DNA of 32,547 bases, taken from Sphingobacteriales bacterium TSM_CSM (GTDB lineage: Bacteria; Bacteroidota; Bacteroidia; Chitinophagales; UBA2359). The stretch lies in contig MTCR01000155.1 of the NCBI GenBank assembly GCA_002212725.1, positions 1 through 32,547 on the forward strand, given 5' to 3'. The translations under genes and the position numbers were made by a program. A model generated the notes under the pieces. That model was not told where the DNA came from. It searched no databases and saw only the letters and a program-made list of their open reading frames with translations. Positions 9,273 through 18,100 of this stretch are shown in pieces (the first letter of the stretch is position 1; each line of letters starts with the position of its first letter).

Positions 9273-9301
9273 AATCGCCACACTTTTTACATATGGCGAT
9301 T
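9273..9301 (-). terminator. Terminator of the small secreted-protein gene
   Basis: An 8-bp perfect stem (AATCGCCA at 9273-9280 with TGGCGATT at 9294-9301) is followed on the minus strand by TTCTTTT. It lies about 35 bases downstream of the stop of the gene at 9336-9824 and ends that transcript before the TPR gene. Confidence 0.8.
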
Positions 9302-9335
9302 GGCTGTCACTTGGCAATATTAAGGTATTTACCGG

Positions 9336-9824
9336 TTACAAACTCTCCGAATTATTTTCGGTTACCTTGTTACAACCGGTTTTCGGGTTAATTTTTGCTT
9401 TCTCATTGCGATAGCAGGTACCATTGGTAAGGTTTTCAATGTACCGGTCGTTAAGGTAAGATTGAAACAGGGCGCTTTCTTCCTGCTTAACTGCCTGTTG
9501 TATCTGCTCCTCTAAACTGAGTGGCTGAACAGAAATTGTTGTTTCGGAAACGGTATTTGACAACTCTGCTACTGAACCGGCAAACTGTTTTTGGGTTTGT
9601 ACCGAATTTCGGGCATTTACCAACATGGCATCGGTTTGCTGCCAGTTTTCCGATGCTGCAAACGGCACAATATCATACAGCAAATACATTTCTGTTATGG
9701 CATTGGTTTCTTCCTGTACTTTTGCCTGCAGCAGGCTGCTCAAAGCATCGGAGTGTTGCGCCTTCAACTCCGTTATCTGAAGGGATAAGGACAATGCAAT
9801 CAATACTACATAGGTTGCTTTCAT
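9336..9824 (-). CDS. Hypothetical secreted protein, 162 aa
   Basis: I do not recognise this protein. From the ATG at 9824 it opens with a clear signal peptide (MKATYVVLIALSLSLQ, cleavage probably after LKAQ near residue 22). A polar, Gln/Glu/Ser-rich, mostly helical region follows (SLLQAKVQEETNAITEMYLL, EEQIQQAVKQEESALFQSYL) and a basic/Asn-rich end with two cysteines. The frame extends upstream to 9884, but a TATCTTTG -7 box at 9862-9869 lies inside that extension and the signal peptide begins at 9824. It is monocistronic, with its own promoter and terminator. No catalytic motif is visible; a periplasmic or exported structural role is only a guess. Confidence 0.7.
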   Translation of the reverse strand: MKATYVVLIALSLSLQITELKAQHSDALSSLLQAKVQEETNAITEMYLLYDIVPFAASENWQQTDAMLVNARNSVQTQKQFAGSVAELSNTVSETTISVQPLSLEEQIQQAVKQEESALFQSYLNDRYIENLTNGTCYRNEKAKINPKTGCNKVTENNSESL

Positions 9825-9861
9825 AGTTGTAAGTTTAGGTGAAGTGATTTGAATAACGCTG

Positions 9862-9869
9862 CAAAGATA
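9862..9869 (-). promoter_or_regulatory. -7 promoter box of the 162-aa secreted-protein gene
   Basis: The minus strand reads TATCTTTG, 38 bases before the ATG at 9824. Two copies of TTGTTAAGCA (9890-9899 and 9911-9920) lie just upstream and could be a regulator site. Confidence 0.6.
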
Positions 9870-9889
9870 CAGGCGTATTGGCAATGCAG

Positions 9890-9920
9890 TTGTTAAGCAA
9901 AGGTTAACGCTTGTTAAGCA
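9890..9920. repeat. Direct repeat TTGTTAAGCA x2 upstream of a promoter
   Basis: Two identical 10-mers start 21 bases apart, two helical turns, at 9890 and 9911. They sit 20-50 bases upstream of the -7 box at 9862-9869. The spacing suits a dimeric regulator, but nothing else supports it. Confidence 0.35.
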
Positions 9921-9955
9921 GTGTTAATGCCTTATGCTGTGAACAGGCAACATTG

Positions 9956-10105
9956 TCATTTTACCAAAAACGCTTTACCTAAACCGGTTGCACATTGCTG
10001 CGGTAAAGGGCGTAATCTGCGCTCTATTACGGCCATAATGCAAATAAGTACAACAGAAAGAGCATAAAGTAGGTTAAGAAGTTCGATGTGATTCAACTCA
10101 ATCAT
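9956..10105 (-). CDS. Possible 49-aa single-pass membrane protein
   Basis: A short frame starts with ATG at 10105 and overlaps the end of the upstream lipoprotein gene by 8 bases in another frame, an arrangement typical of translational coupling. The product has one strong hydrophobic helix (LLNLLYALSVVLICIMAVI) followed by a basic ERRLRP stretch, which fits an N-out/C-in single-pass protein. There is no homology I recognise. The overlap and membrane helix make it more plausible than a random frame, but it could still be chance. Confidence 0.35.
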   Translation of the reverse strand: MIELNHIELLNLLYALSVVLICIMAVIERRLRPLPQQCATGLGKAFLVK

Positions 10106-11297
10106 CAACCACCGACCGGTTAGACCGAATTGCGCCTGCAACTGCCTCCTGCAACCCGGCGGCAGTTTGCATAATCAGTTCAAAATCGGGCATAAAACCG
10201 GCGGGCGGGTTATTGGCCAGGCGCAGCAAGTCTTTATCTTTCTCCTCGTCAAGTGCATTTCTGTCGCCGTTTATGGTGGCATAAGCATAATCATATACAG
10301 CGTTGGCATTAACCGGCACGCTAAGCAGGCGTTGTTTGGTTTTGCGGTTAAAGTAATCCACACTTCCGCCAAGCCGTGCTTCTTTATGCAGGTCAATTTG
10401 CGTTATACGGCAACTTACCTGCACATATTTATCTGTTTTAATTTTATTGCCAAGGCTGTCTAAAATGTAGTTGCCTTTTGAGTCTTTGGCATATACCCAG
10501 CCGTCCACAATTTCCCGTTCGCGCTCAAACTGCTTTTCGTGGTAAGCTTCGGGGCTAACCTCTACCCCTTGCAGGTTTACAATAATATCGTAATCATAAG
10601 GAATGTTGTTGGCGGCCGATAAATGATATTCCACCCAATCGGTACTCAGGTCGCGCGGGTTGAGGTTTACCAGTTGTCTTTCAAAATCGGGCGGAACGGG
10701 TATGCCCGATGTGTTTTTGGTGCCTATGAGTACAAAACTGGTACCTAATATCCGGGCGCGCTGCATTTGCTGTTCGGTATCTTTAAAATTGGGGTAAAGC
10801 CGCTTAACCTCTTGCAGGTCGCGGTAAGCCTCGCGCACTTTTTGTTTGTTTCCGCTGTCAATCTTCCTTATCGCCAGGGCATACAGGTATTCGGTAGCTT
10901 TTTGCTTTGCGTCAATAATATCATCGGTATAGTTTACCAGGGCAATGTTTGCCGTGCGGCTTTCCGATTTATAGGTTAGCGGAAGCAAGGGTTTTACCTT
11001 TTCCTGCCGGGCTGCCATATGTACGTAGGTATCATAAATGGTGCGCCAGTTATCGGGTTTGCCTTCTTTTTTCAAAAATACAATGCGGTCGTTGTCGCGT
11101 TGAGCAGCCTTGTTAAAGGCTTCCTCCACTACGGCAATGTATTTTTCATTGGTTTTGTCTTTGCGCAGTTTTTGAACTGATTTTTCAATGGCTTCATCAT
11201 AATTACCCGAATACAGGAGTTTTTTGGGATTGCTGCAACCTTGTGCCGTAAACACCAGAGTGAGCAAAATACTAATAAACGCAAATAGTTTTTTCAT
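10098..11297 (-). CDS. Conserved hypothetical lipoprotein, 399 aa
   Basis: The N-terminus is a lipoprotein signal with lipobox FTAQGC, the lipidated residue being Cys21, so the protein is anchored to a membrane. The region from about 25 to 190 is helical and resembles irregular TPR-like repeats (KKLLYSGNYDEAIEKSVQKL, YRDLQEVKRLYPNFKDTEQQ). The C-terminal half is beta-rich with a charged linker and looks like a separate domain (KYVQVSCRITQIDLHKEARL). I do not recognise a named family; proteins of this layout occur in Bacteroidota without assigned function. It follows the photolyase gene by 66 bases on the same strand, and no terminator is seen between them. Confidence 0.75.
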   Translation of the reverse strand: MKKLFAFISILLTLVFTAQGCSNPKKLLYSGNYDEAIEKSVQKLRKDKTNEKYIAVVEEAFNKAAQRDNDRIVFLKKEGKPDNWRTIYDTYVHMAARQEKVKPLLPLTYKSESRTANIALVNYTDDIIDAKQKATEYLYALAIRKIDSGNKQKVREAYRDLQEVKRLYPNFKDTEQQMQRARILGTSFVLIGTKNTSGIPVPPDFERQLVNLNPRDLSTDWVEYHLSAANNIPYDYDIIVNLQGVEVSPEAYHEKQFEREREIVDGWVYAKDSKGNYILDSLGNKIKTDKYVQVSCRITQIDLHKEARLGGSVDYFNRKTKQRLLSVPVNANAVYDYAYATINGDRNALDEEKDKDLLRLANNPPAGFMPDFELIMQTAAGLQEAVAGAIRSNRSVVDD

Positions 11298-11363
11298 GTT
11301 GGTTATGTTCTTGTTTGTGTTATAGAATAACTTAAGCCGGTAAGGTTTAATGCCATGTTTGTG

Positions 11364-12872
11364 TTATTGGGTATATTTACCGGCAAACCGGGCCGGCAAA
11401 GGCAACAGCAATTTTTGCAGGCGGGCGGTTTCTTTAACGGCTATGTGTTTGCTATAAATGCGCTGTAGTTCTGTTGCGGCAAATTCGCCGGTTGTTTCGG
11501 GGCTTATCATCATAAACGGGTAGTTTTTGCCGGGTTCGCAGTGGTACATTTTCTGCTCCAACGCCGACATGGCCTGTGGATTGCCACACAATGCACCCGG
11601 AACCTGCATAAACTGCGGCAACCATTGTTTAATAAACAACCCGTTGGGGTCAATTTTGCGGGCTTCGCGGGCTGGATTGGCCACCCAGGCAGGAAACACC
11701 CCTGTACAACCCGAAATAATTTGCATATACCAGTAAAAAATGCCGGGTTCAAAATCGGTCATGTGTCGGGCAAACCAAGGGGCGGCCTTCCGCCAGTCTA
11801 ACCATAAATGCAGGGTTACAAAAGAGGCCAGCAAAGCCCTTAACCGATGGTTGAGGTAGCCGGTTTGTTTAAGACACAGAACGGCAGCATCTGTAAGCGG
11901 AAATCCTGTTTTTGCTTCGGTAAATTTTTCAAACTGTGTTTCGTTCCATTTTATGCGAATGCCGTTCACCACATAATTCAGGTTTTCGTACTCCAGGTTA
12001 GGATGCAGGTTAAATTGTTGCAGGCAGAAACTGCGCAGTTTAAGCATATCGGCAAAAGCGGTTAATTCAGAGGGAAAGGCCGAGGTTGCCCTTGCCTGCC
12101 TGATGCGCCGGTAAACCTGCCTTACCGATATGTTGCCGAAAGCCAGATGTGCCGATAAGCGTCCCGATGCCGTTTGTGCGGCAAAAGCTTGTTTGCGCAG
12201 GCTGCGGTAGCCCGAAGCACGATTTTGCACAAAGGAATCGAGCAATCGTGCAGCATTGGCGGGTCCGGGTGTTTGTAGCGTTGTATCGGGCAAAAAAGGC
12301 TTTTCCCCCTTTTTAAACTCTTTGGGTATAGCCCGTGCATAGAGTGCTGCACTTATGGCCGTTGGCAGTTTCAGAGTGGTAATATCGGGCAGGTGTATGC
12401 TGTAGGGCATTTGCAGCATGTCTGTTTTCCATTTTGCTTCCCAATCAGGCGTTCCGCTTACCTCATCAAACAAGCCCGCATGGTTAAAAGCCTGCCACTG
12501 TATATTTTTTTGCCGGCAAAATTGCTGCGCCGCATAATGTTGTTGCCGCACATGCTGCATGGCAGCCTGTGGTTTGTGTAAAAAAACGTTTATAATTTGG
12601 TAGTGGTCTGCCAATAGTTCCAGGGCGGTTCTTATTTCAATATGCGGCGTGTAGATAATGTGTTTGAATGGGTGCAACTGCAACTGCATTTCCTGCAAAG
12701 CGTGAAGGGCAAACCAACCGTGACGGCTGCCAAAAGTGGGATGTTGCAGCAGTTGCGGGTCAAAACAGTATAGCAGTAAAACAGGTAATCCGGTCTGTGC
12801 GGCATAGTATAGCGGAGCATGGTCATCGAGCCGCAGGTCGTTGGTAAACCAAACTATGTTTATTTGCTCCAT
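11364..12872 (-). CDS. Cryptochrome/DNA photolyase family protein
   Basis: This flavoprotein family repairs UV-induced pyrimidine dimers with blue light, or acts as a blue-light sensor. The 502-residue length fits. The N-terminal alpha/beta photolyase domain begins NIVWFTNDLRLDDHAPL. The C-terminal FAD-binding helical domain shows the expected landmarks in order: SGRLSAHLAFGNISVRQVY, TGFPLTDAAVLCLKQTGYLN, HRLRALLASF and DFEPGIFYWYMQIISG. In classical CPD photolyases the last motif usually reads like HYWQWQ(M)QAG, so this protein belongs to a divergent branch; repair versus signalling, and CPD versus (6-4) substrate, cannot be settled from sequence alone. The upstream region holds a short palindrome at 12941-12955. 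Confidence 0.88.
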   Translation of the reverse strand: MEQINIVWFTNDLRLDDHAPLYYAAQTGLPVLLLYCFDPQLLQHPTFGSRHGWFALHALQEMQLQLHPFKHIIYTPHIEIRTALELLADHYQIINVFLHKPQAAMQHVRQQHYAAQQFCRQKNIQWQAFNHAGLFDEVSGTPDWEAKWKTDMLQMPYSIHLPDITTLKLPTAISAALYARAIPKEFKKGEKPFLPDTTLQTPGPANAARLLDSFVQNRASGYRSLRKQAFAAQTASGRLSAHLAFGNISVRQVYRRIRQARATSAFPSELTAFADMLKLRSFCLQQFNLHPNLEYENLNYVVNGIRIKWNETQFEKFTEAKTGFPLTDAAVLCLKQTGYLNHRLRALLASFVTLHLWLDWRKAAPWFARHMTDFEPGIFYWYMQIISGCTGVFPAWVANPAREARKIDPNGLFIKQWLPQFMQVPGALCGNPQAMSALEQKMYHCEPGKNYPFMMISPETTGEFAATELQRIYSKHIAVKETARLQKLLLPLPARFAGKYTQ

Positions 12873-13069
12873 GTGGCGAGGTAAACAGGGTAAAGTAGCG
12901 TGGCAAAAAAAATGAAAAAATGAAAAAAAATGGCTTAAATGGTAAACATTTTACCTGTTTTGCTGTTTAGAAAAAGTATAAATTGCGAAAAACAAAGCCT
13001 TTTTGCGTTTTTTTTAAACTTTTTCAAAAAAAATGTGCGAAAAGTAACACAAAATGTACTGTCGGTATT
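12873..13069. other. A/T-rich gene-free tract
   Basis: No coding frame is plausible here. The tract is dominated by A- and T-runs, contains the palindrome at 12941-12955 and a bulged hairpin followed by eight T residues near 12983-13017 on the plus strand. Together with the candidate RNA to its right it forms the 365-base space between photolyase and purM. Confidence 0.6.
12941..12955. promoter_or_regulatory. Palindrome upstream of the photolyase gene
   Basis: GGTAAACATTTTACC is a perfect 6-bp inverted repeat around CAT, 69 bases upstream of the photolyase start in an A/T-rich tract. It could be an operator or the stem of a weak terminator for transcription coming from purM; the sequence cannot decide. 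Confidence 0.35.
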
Positions 13070-13077
13070 TATATTTG
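13070..13077 (+). promoter_or_regulatory. -7 promoter box with no downstream gene
   Basis: TATATTTG on the plus strand matches TAnnTTTG. The next plus-strand coding gene starts beyond 14400 and purM reads the other way, so this box would drive only the short stretch that ends at the terminator at 13198-13236. Confidence 0.5.
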
Positions 13078-13083
13078 AGGCTC

Positions 13084-13236
13084 AATCGTAGCTGAAAACT
13101 GAAATACTGATAACCGGTTGCGACATAACTGTTAAAACGGGTATAGTTTTTTCATAGGTTCATTTATGAGGTTTAAATTTGGTTAGAAAATGGTTGGAGG
13201 GAAGGCAAAGGTTACACTTAGTCCTTCCCTTTTTTT
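13084..13236 (+). ncRNA. Candidate small RNA, about 150 nt
   Basis: A consensus -7 box at 13070-13077 and an intrinsic terminator at 13198-13236 bracket about 150 bases with no usable reading frame. Inside, 13106-13119 can pair with 13135-13147 (ACTGATAACCGGTT against AAACGGGTATAGT, with a mismatch and small bulges), and TCATA/TATGA forms a second small hairpin around 13152-13169. I do not recognise tmRNA, RNase P RNA, SRP RNA or a riboswitch, and no same-strand gene follows that a leader could regulate. The 5' end is inferred from the promoter box only. Confidence 0.45.
13198..13236 (+). terminator. Intrinsic terminator on the plus strand, facing purM
   Basis: A perfect 8-bp GC-rich stem (AGGGAAGG at 13198-13205 with CCTTCCCT at 13223-13230) and a 17-base loop are followed by a run of T. 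The T-run is on the plus strand, so it cannot be the terminator of purM, which is on the minus strand. It must belong to a plus-strand transcript. Confidence 0.85.
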
Positions 13237-13237
13237 A

Positions 13238-14326
13238 TTATTCATTTTCCAGCGCCGTAATGAATGATCCTCCGGAAGTTTCAATAATGATACGCCTTTT
13301 TGCGGTAATGTGCCCTGCTATTTGGGCCTGATATTCTCCGGCGCTTCTGAGCAAATCTACTGTTTTTGCAGCATCTTTATTGGCTGTTACCAGCAACATG
13401 CCATTGCCCATATTCCAATACAGGTAAGCTTGTTGCGGGGTTAAATGCCCCAGGGTTGCAAGTTGTGCCATAAAAGGATGCGGTTCAAACAGGTTGTGCA
13501 GGTTGGCACCCAATTGGTTTACCTTCAGCACCCGTCTGAAATTATCGGCAATGCCTCCGCCGGTAATATGGGCAATGCCTTTTATAGCAATGCCTTCATT
13601 GAGCGCATGTGTTACGGCAGGTGCAAAAATGAGCGAAGGCGTTAACAAAATCTCCCCCCAGTTTTGCGTATCGGAATAAGGTTGTGTATGCCACAGGTTA
13701 CCGAATTGCTCGTTCATTATTTTCCTTACAGCCGAAAAGCCATTGCTCCTGAAACCCCGGCTGCGCAGGGCAATTACTGCATCACCTTCATGAACACCCG
13801 ATCCGTCTATGGGGTGTTGCAGGCGTGGATGAAGTACCCCTATGGCAGTAGAACACCAGTTAAAGTGCATGTTGTTTCCCCAACCGCTTATGCGGTTGCC
13901 CAATTCGGCAATTTCTCCGCCGGTTACGGCTATGCCTGCAAAGTTGGCGGCATGGTGTAAGCCGCGCATCAATTGATCAATAATGTCGTAATCAAGCTTG
14001 TCAACATCAATAATATTTGAAATATTGGTAGGCACAAAGCCGCCTGCCACCAGGTCGTCGGCTACCATGGCCACCAAGTCGTAACCAAGTGTGTCATAAA
14101 TACCGGTTCTCTCTGCCAACTCAATTTTTGTTCCTATGCCATCGGAGGTAATGCCAATTTTTACCCCGTTAAAATCCAGCATATTAGAAAAAGCGCCATC
14201 AACCTTCAACACCACCTGTCCGGCTTTACCCATACGGTTTACAAAGGTTTTTTTCGCCCATGAAAAGGCATTTTGCGAGCATTGGTTGCCCAGGTCAATA
14301 TCAAAACCACTCTGTTTATTTTCCAT
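13238..14326 (-). CDS. purM: Phosphoribosylformylglycinamidine cyclo-ligase (AIR synthetase)
   Basis: PurM closes the imidazole ring of formylglycinamidine ribonucleotide with ATP to give AIR, the fifth step of purine synthesis. The 362-residue protein has the N-terminal ATP-binding half (VDGAFSNMLDFNGVKIGITSDGIGTK and DLVAMVADDLVAGG) and the C-terminal half with GIAHITGGGIADNFRRVL and the late NMGNGMLLV motif. Its N-terminus reads ENKQSGFDIDLGNQCSQNAF, somewhat different from enterobacterial PurM but normal for Bacteroidota-type sequences as I know them. No other purine gene is adjacent. A -7 box lies 30 bases upstream of its start. Confidence 0.93.
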   Translation of the reverse strand: MENKQSGFDIDLGNQCSQNAFSWAKKTFVNRMGKAGQVVLKVDGAFSNMLDFNGVKIGITSDGIGTKIELAERTGIYDTLGYDLVAMVADDLVAGGFVPTNISNIIDVDKLDYDIIDQLMRGLHHAANFAGIAVTGGEIAELGNRISGWGNNMHFNWCSTAIGVLHPRLQHPIDGSGVHEGDAVIALRSRGFRSNGFSAVRKIMNEQFGNLWHTQPYSDTQNWGEILLTPSLIFAPAVTHALNEGIAIKGIAHITGGGIADNFRRVLKVNQLGANLHNLFEPHPFMAQLATLGHLTPQQAYLYWNMGNGMLLVTANKDAAKTVDLLRSAGEYQAQIAGHITAKRRIIIETSGGSFITALENE

Positions 14327-14355
14327 GAAAAGGTAAATTATCGGGTGAATGAGGG

Positions 14356-14363
14356 CAAAATTA
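14356..14363 (-). promoter_or_regulatory. -7 promoter box of purM
   Basis: The minus strand reads TAATTTTG, matching TAnnTTTG, 30 bases before the purM ATG at 14326. The short purM/regulator intergenic region (93 bases) would hold both divergent promoters; none was recognised for the plus-strand gene. Confidence 0.5.
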
Positions 14364-14419
14364 GGTATTTTTAGCGCACTTTTTCAGTAAAACTACAAAA
14401 TAGCCCTCTTTAAACTGGC

Positions 14420-15076
14420 ATGAAGACATTTAAAATTACATCGCATGACCGCGTAAGGGCGTGGATAAAAGAAGGTGAAGGTACTACGCTTGAATTCAAA
14501 GAAAAAATTACCGAACCTTATAAGGTTGCCAAAACCATTTGTGCATTTGCCAACACAAAAGGGGGCATACTGTTGAGCGGTATTACCGATGATGGTAAAA
14601 TTGTGGGCGTTGTTGAACCGGAACTGGAAAAAGAACGCCTTGCCGAAGCCGCCATCCGCTACTGTTACCCACCCATTGAACCTGTTTTTTGGGAATATGA
14701 AGAAGATTTTTTGGTGGTACTGGCCTTGCACATTGAGGAAAGCAGTGTCAAACCGCATAAAGCCATGCTGAAAAACGGGCAGGAACAAGTATATATACGA
14801 ACCGGCAACAAAACCATGCCGGCCGGTAAACTGACAGAAAAAGTATTGCGCAACGAACCACCAAAAAATGAAACACCGGAAAACAATACGGAACTTACCT
14901 CTAAAGAACAAGGACTGTTGGAATACCTGAAAAAACACGAACGCATTACCCTTAAACAATTTGCCCGATTGGTCAATATTTCAGAACGCAGGGCAAGGCG
15001 CATGTTAGTGCAACTAACTCTTGACGGATACATACGGCTGCACGACGGCAACAAAGAAAATTTTTATACCCTGTAA
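14420..15076 (+). CDS. AlbA_2 (Schlafen-type) domain protein with C-terminal winged helix
   Basis: The first ~130 residues form an AlbA_2/Schlafen-AlbA_2 domain: the pattern GEGTTLEFKEKI, then KTICAFANTKGGILLSGITDDGKIVGV, and later YIRTGNKTMPA. The last ~60 residues (SKEQGLLEYLKKHERITLKQ, then ISERRARRMLVQLTLDGYIR) form a winged helix-turn-helix. Bacterial proteins of this layout are commonly annotated as transcriptional regulators, although the AlbA_2 domain can also bind or cleave RNA in eukaryotic Schlafens. The 218-residue protein is complete and lacks the long middle region of larger family members. It is flanked by divergent purM and the convergent adhesin gene; the regulated target is unknown. 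Confidence 0.85.
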   Translation: MKTFKITSHDRVRAWIKEGEGTTLEFKEKITEPYKVAKTICAFANTKGGILLSGITDDGKIVGVVEPELEKERLAEAAIRYCYPPIEPVFWEYEEDFLVVLALHIEESSVKPHKAMLKNGQEQVYIRTGNKTMPAGKLTEKVLRNEPPKNETPENNTELTSKEQGLLEYLKKHERITLKQFARLVNISERRARRMLVQLTLDGYIRLHDGNKENFYTL

Positions 15077-15088
15077 ACTGCAACGTAT

Positions 15089-15133
15089 AAAAAACTAAGG
15101 AGGCATTTAGCAACTACCGAAATGCCTCCTTAG
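15089..15133 (-). terminator. Terminator of the SprB-repeat gene
   Basis: A 14-bp perfect stem (15095-15108 with 15120-15133, core AAGGAGGCATTT/AAATGCCTCCTT) is followed on the minus strand by six T residues (15089-15094). It lies about 20 bases past the stop of the gene at 15154. On the plus strand the same hairpin lacks a T-run, so it is mainly a minus-strand terminator, though it may also trim the convergent regulator transcript. Confidence 0.88.
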
Positions 15134-15153
15134 CCTAAACAGGTTTTTAAAAA

Positions 15154-18100
15154 CTATTTCACCACATTCAATTTTGCAACAACCCGGTTGCCATTAACAC
15201 TTTGCAGTACAAGCATATACAGTCCGTTGGCAAAATTACCGGTATCTATTACAACAAAACCGTTTGTTTGCTGAACGCTGTATGTGCCAACCAACCTGCC
15301 TGTTAAATCATAAACTAGCAAGTCTGCAGTTGATTCGTGCAAGTTGCGTACATAAACGAGGGCACTGCTTTGGGCAGGGTTTGGAAACACCTTCATTTCG
15401 GGCTGCAACAACTCTTCTTCGGGTTTGGCTCCGCCTGTATCTGCTGCCGAACTTCCAACCCAATACCATCCGGCAACGCTGTTACCGTTGGCATCGGTTA
15501 CCAATACCATATACCATCCGGGGCTAAGTCCGTTTATGTCTTGGGTGGTTGCCCCGTTGCTCCAAAGATAAGTATAGGGGCCTGTTCCGCCGGAAACAGT
15601 AATATCAATGCCACCATCGTTAATGCCGCCGCCGGTAGCGGGTATTACTGCATAAGATATAATTTGCAGGCTGTTGGTTCCGGTGCCGGTTATGCCGGCT
15701 ACTGCCTGACATCCGTTGGCATCGGTTACGGTAATAGAGAAGCCGGCATTTCCTATGGTAAAAATGCTCAATCCGCCGGAATTGTTGTAATAAACAAAAG
15801 CAAGTCCTGTGGTTGTCCATGCATACGTGTATGGAGCGGTGCCTCCGGTTGGGGTTGCCTGGTACTGAATGACATTGTACAGAGATGTTGCCGGGGTAAA
15901 TCCTACGTTGGTGGCGGTTAAATTAAGTACAAGATTATTAGCCAAATTACCAACTGTTGCGTTTTGGGTGGCCTGCTGCCCCACTGCATCGGTAACAGTT
16001 ACGGAGTAAACGCCGGGTAATAATCCGGTTATAGCCGATGTGGTTGCTCCGTTGCTCCAAAGCCAGCTGTAAGGTGAGGTTCCACCCGTTGCAACAGCCT
16101 GAACACTTCCGTTGGGTTGGTTGCACGATGCGTTGGCAGCATTTACCACAACGGTTAGCGGTCCGGTGTTTACCGGCGGCAGCCCTATGGTTATAGTAGC
16201 ACTTACTACGCAACCGTTGGCATCTGTAACCTGTACGGAATAACTGCCGGGCGTAAGGTTGGCAGTTTGCAGGCAACTGGTAACCAAACCGGTGTACGGT
16301 ATGGCAGCGCCTGCCGGGTTATACCATGCAAACTGGTATGGAGGGGTGCCTCCGCTTGCCGAAGCACAAATCAGCCCTGCACTGTTGGCATTTTGAATTA
16401 CCACCGAAATCGGTGCAACAGCATTTACGGTAAAGGTTTCGGAAGCGGTGCAACCGTTGGCAGCAGTTACTACTACCGTGTAAATGCCCGATGAAAGGTT
16501 GTTTACACAAGACCCCGTTGTTGCCGCAGGAGGAATTGCCGTGCCATTGGCTGTAAACCATGCATAGGTATAAGGCGCTTGTCCGCCGGTTGCCGTTGCA
16601 CAGGCGGTAACATTGCCACCACAGGCAGGTTGGGTAAGCAATACGTTTACATCTAAAGTATTTCCGGCATTAACAGTAAAGGTTGCCGATGCGGTACAGC
16701 CGTTTGCACCGGTAACTACCACGGTATAATTTCCCGATGCGTTGAGATTGATACAGCCGGTTTGCAAACTGTTGGAAGGAAGAGAAACCGGCGTTGTTGC
16801 CCATGTTGAAAACCAGGAGTACGTAAACGGCGCTACCCCTCCGCTAACCGTTGCGCAGGCAGTAACAGCGCCGGTACAGGCGGTTTGGTTAAGGTTCACC
16901 TGCACACTCATGGAAGCAGGCGCCTGTTGTACAGTAAAAGTTGCCGATGCGGTACAATTATGGGAGTCGGTTACAACGGCAAAATAGGAACCCGCTGCAA
17001 GACCAGTAATACAATTATTCGGGGTTGCCGAAGTTCCGGCGGGTGCGCCGTTTGCAGTAAACCATGCTACACTGTAAGGCGGTGTTCCGCCGCTAACCGA
17101 TGCACAAGCGCTTACAACAGACCCGATATTGGAACAAGATGGCTGCCATGCCTGTACTGCAATATTGAGTTGCGGAGGCTGTCCTACGGTAAAAGTGGCA
17201 TTAGAGGTACAGTTGCCACAGGTTACAAGTGCCGTATAAGTGCCGGCAGTCAAATTACCTATATCTTCGGTAGTGGCGTTAAAGCCGCCCGGGCCTGTCC
17301 ATAAAACCGAGCAAAAGGCTCCTGTTGTATTGGCAATGTTCAGGTTAATAGCGCCGTTGTTTCCGCCATAACAACTTACATTGGTAACCGTAGCCGTTAA
17401 GTTGGTGTTGCTTCCGGCAGAATTAACCGCAACTGTTTGGGCAATACTGCAGCCGGCAGCATCGGTAATGGTAACCGAATAACTGCCGCCGGGCACATTC
17501 TGAATACAAAAGTCAAAATTTCCCGAAACTGTACCGCCACCAACCGGCTGCGAGCCGCTCCAGTTAATGGTATATGGCGGGGTGCCGCCTGTAATATCGC
17601 CGCAAACTACACCGTTGGTACTGCCACATACCGGAGGCGTAACGCTGATGTTTACCGCCAACCCCTGTAATGAAGGAACGGAAACGCAAACCACGTCAAA
17701 ACAGCCCGATGCATCTTGCACGGCAACGGTATAAGCTCCCGGCGCAAGGTTTTGTGCACAAACAAGGGTGTTGAGGTCAATTGGCGGAACGGTTGGCGGC
17801 GGGGTAAACAGGTTGGGCAGCGGCGGCAAAGTGATGGCGCTGATGCTGTTGGGATACGCCGGCATACAGCCGGAAAAGAAAAACCAGTTGTAGGGTGGCG
17901 CGCCTCCGCTTGCACTCAAACAACCCGATATACTGCCGCCACAAGCTGAAGCATTGATATTTACCGATATATCGGGCACAGTTGTTGCGCCTTGCACGGT
18001 AATAGTTTGTGTGGCAGCGCATCCGGCCGTATTGGTTACGGTAACTGTGTAAGTGCCCGGCCCAACATTGTTGAGGCAACTGCCCACCGAGTTGTTGCCG

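Noticed and set aside
9071..9283. Upstream extension of the TPR/GT-C protein
   Set aside because: It contains the -7 box at 9104-9111 and a low-complexity, non-conserved peptide; the start at 9070 leads directly into a normal N-terminus.
12983..13017. Bulged hairpin followed by eight T residues as a second plus-strand terminator
   Set aside because: The stem is short and bulged, no plus-strand gene lies upstream, and the A/T-rich tract makes T-runs common.
13084..13236. Candidate RNA as 6S, SRP RNA or tmRNA
   Set aside because: I could not find the central bubble of 6S, the conserved SRP tip, or a tmRNA tRNA-like end; only an unnamed small RNA is supported.
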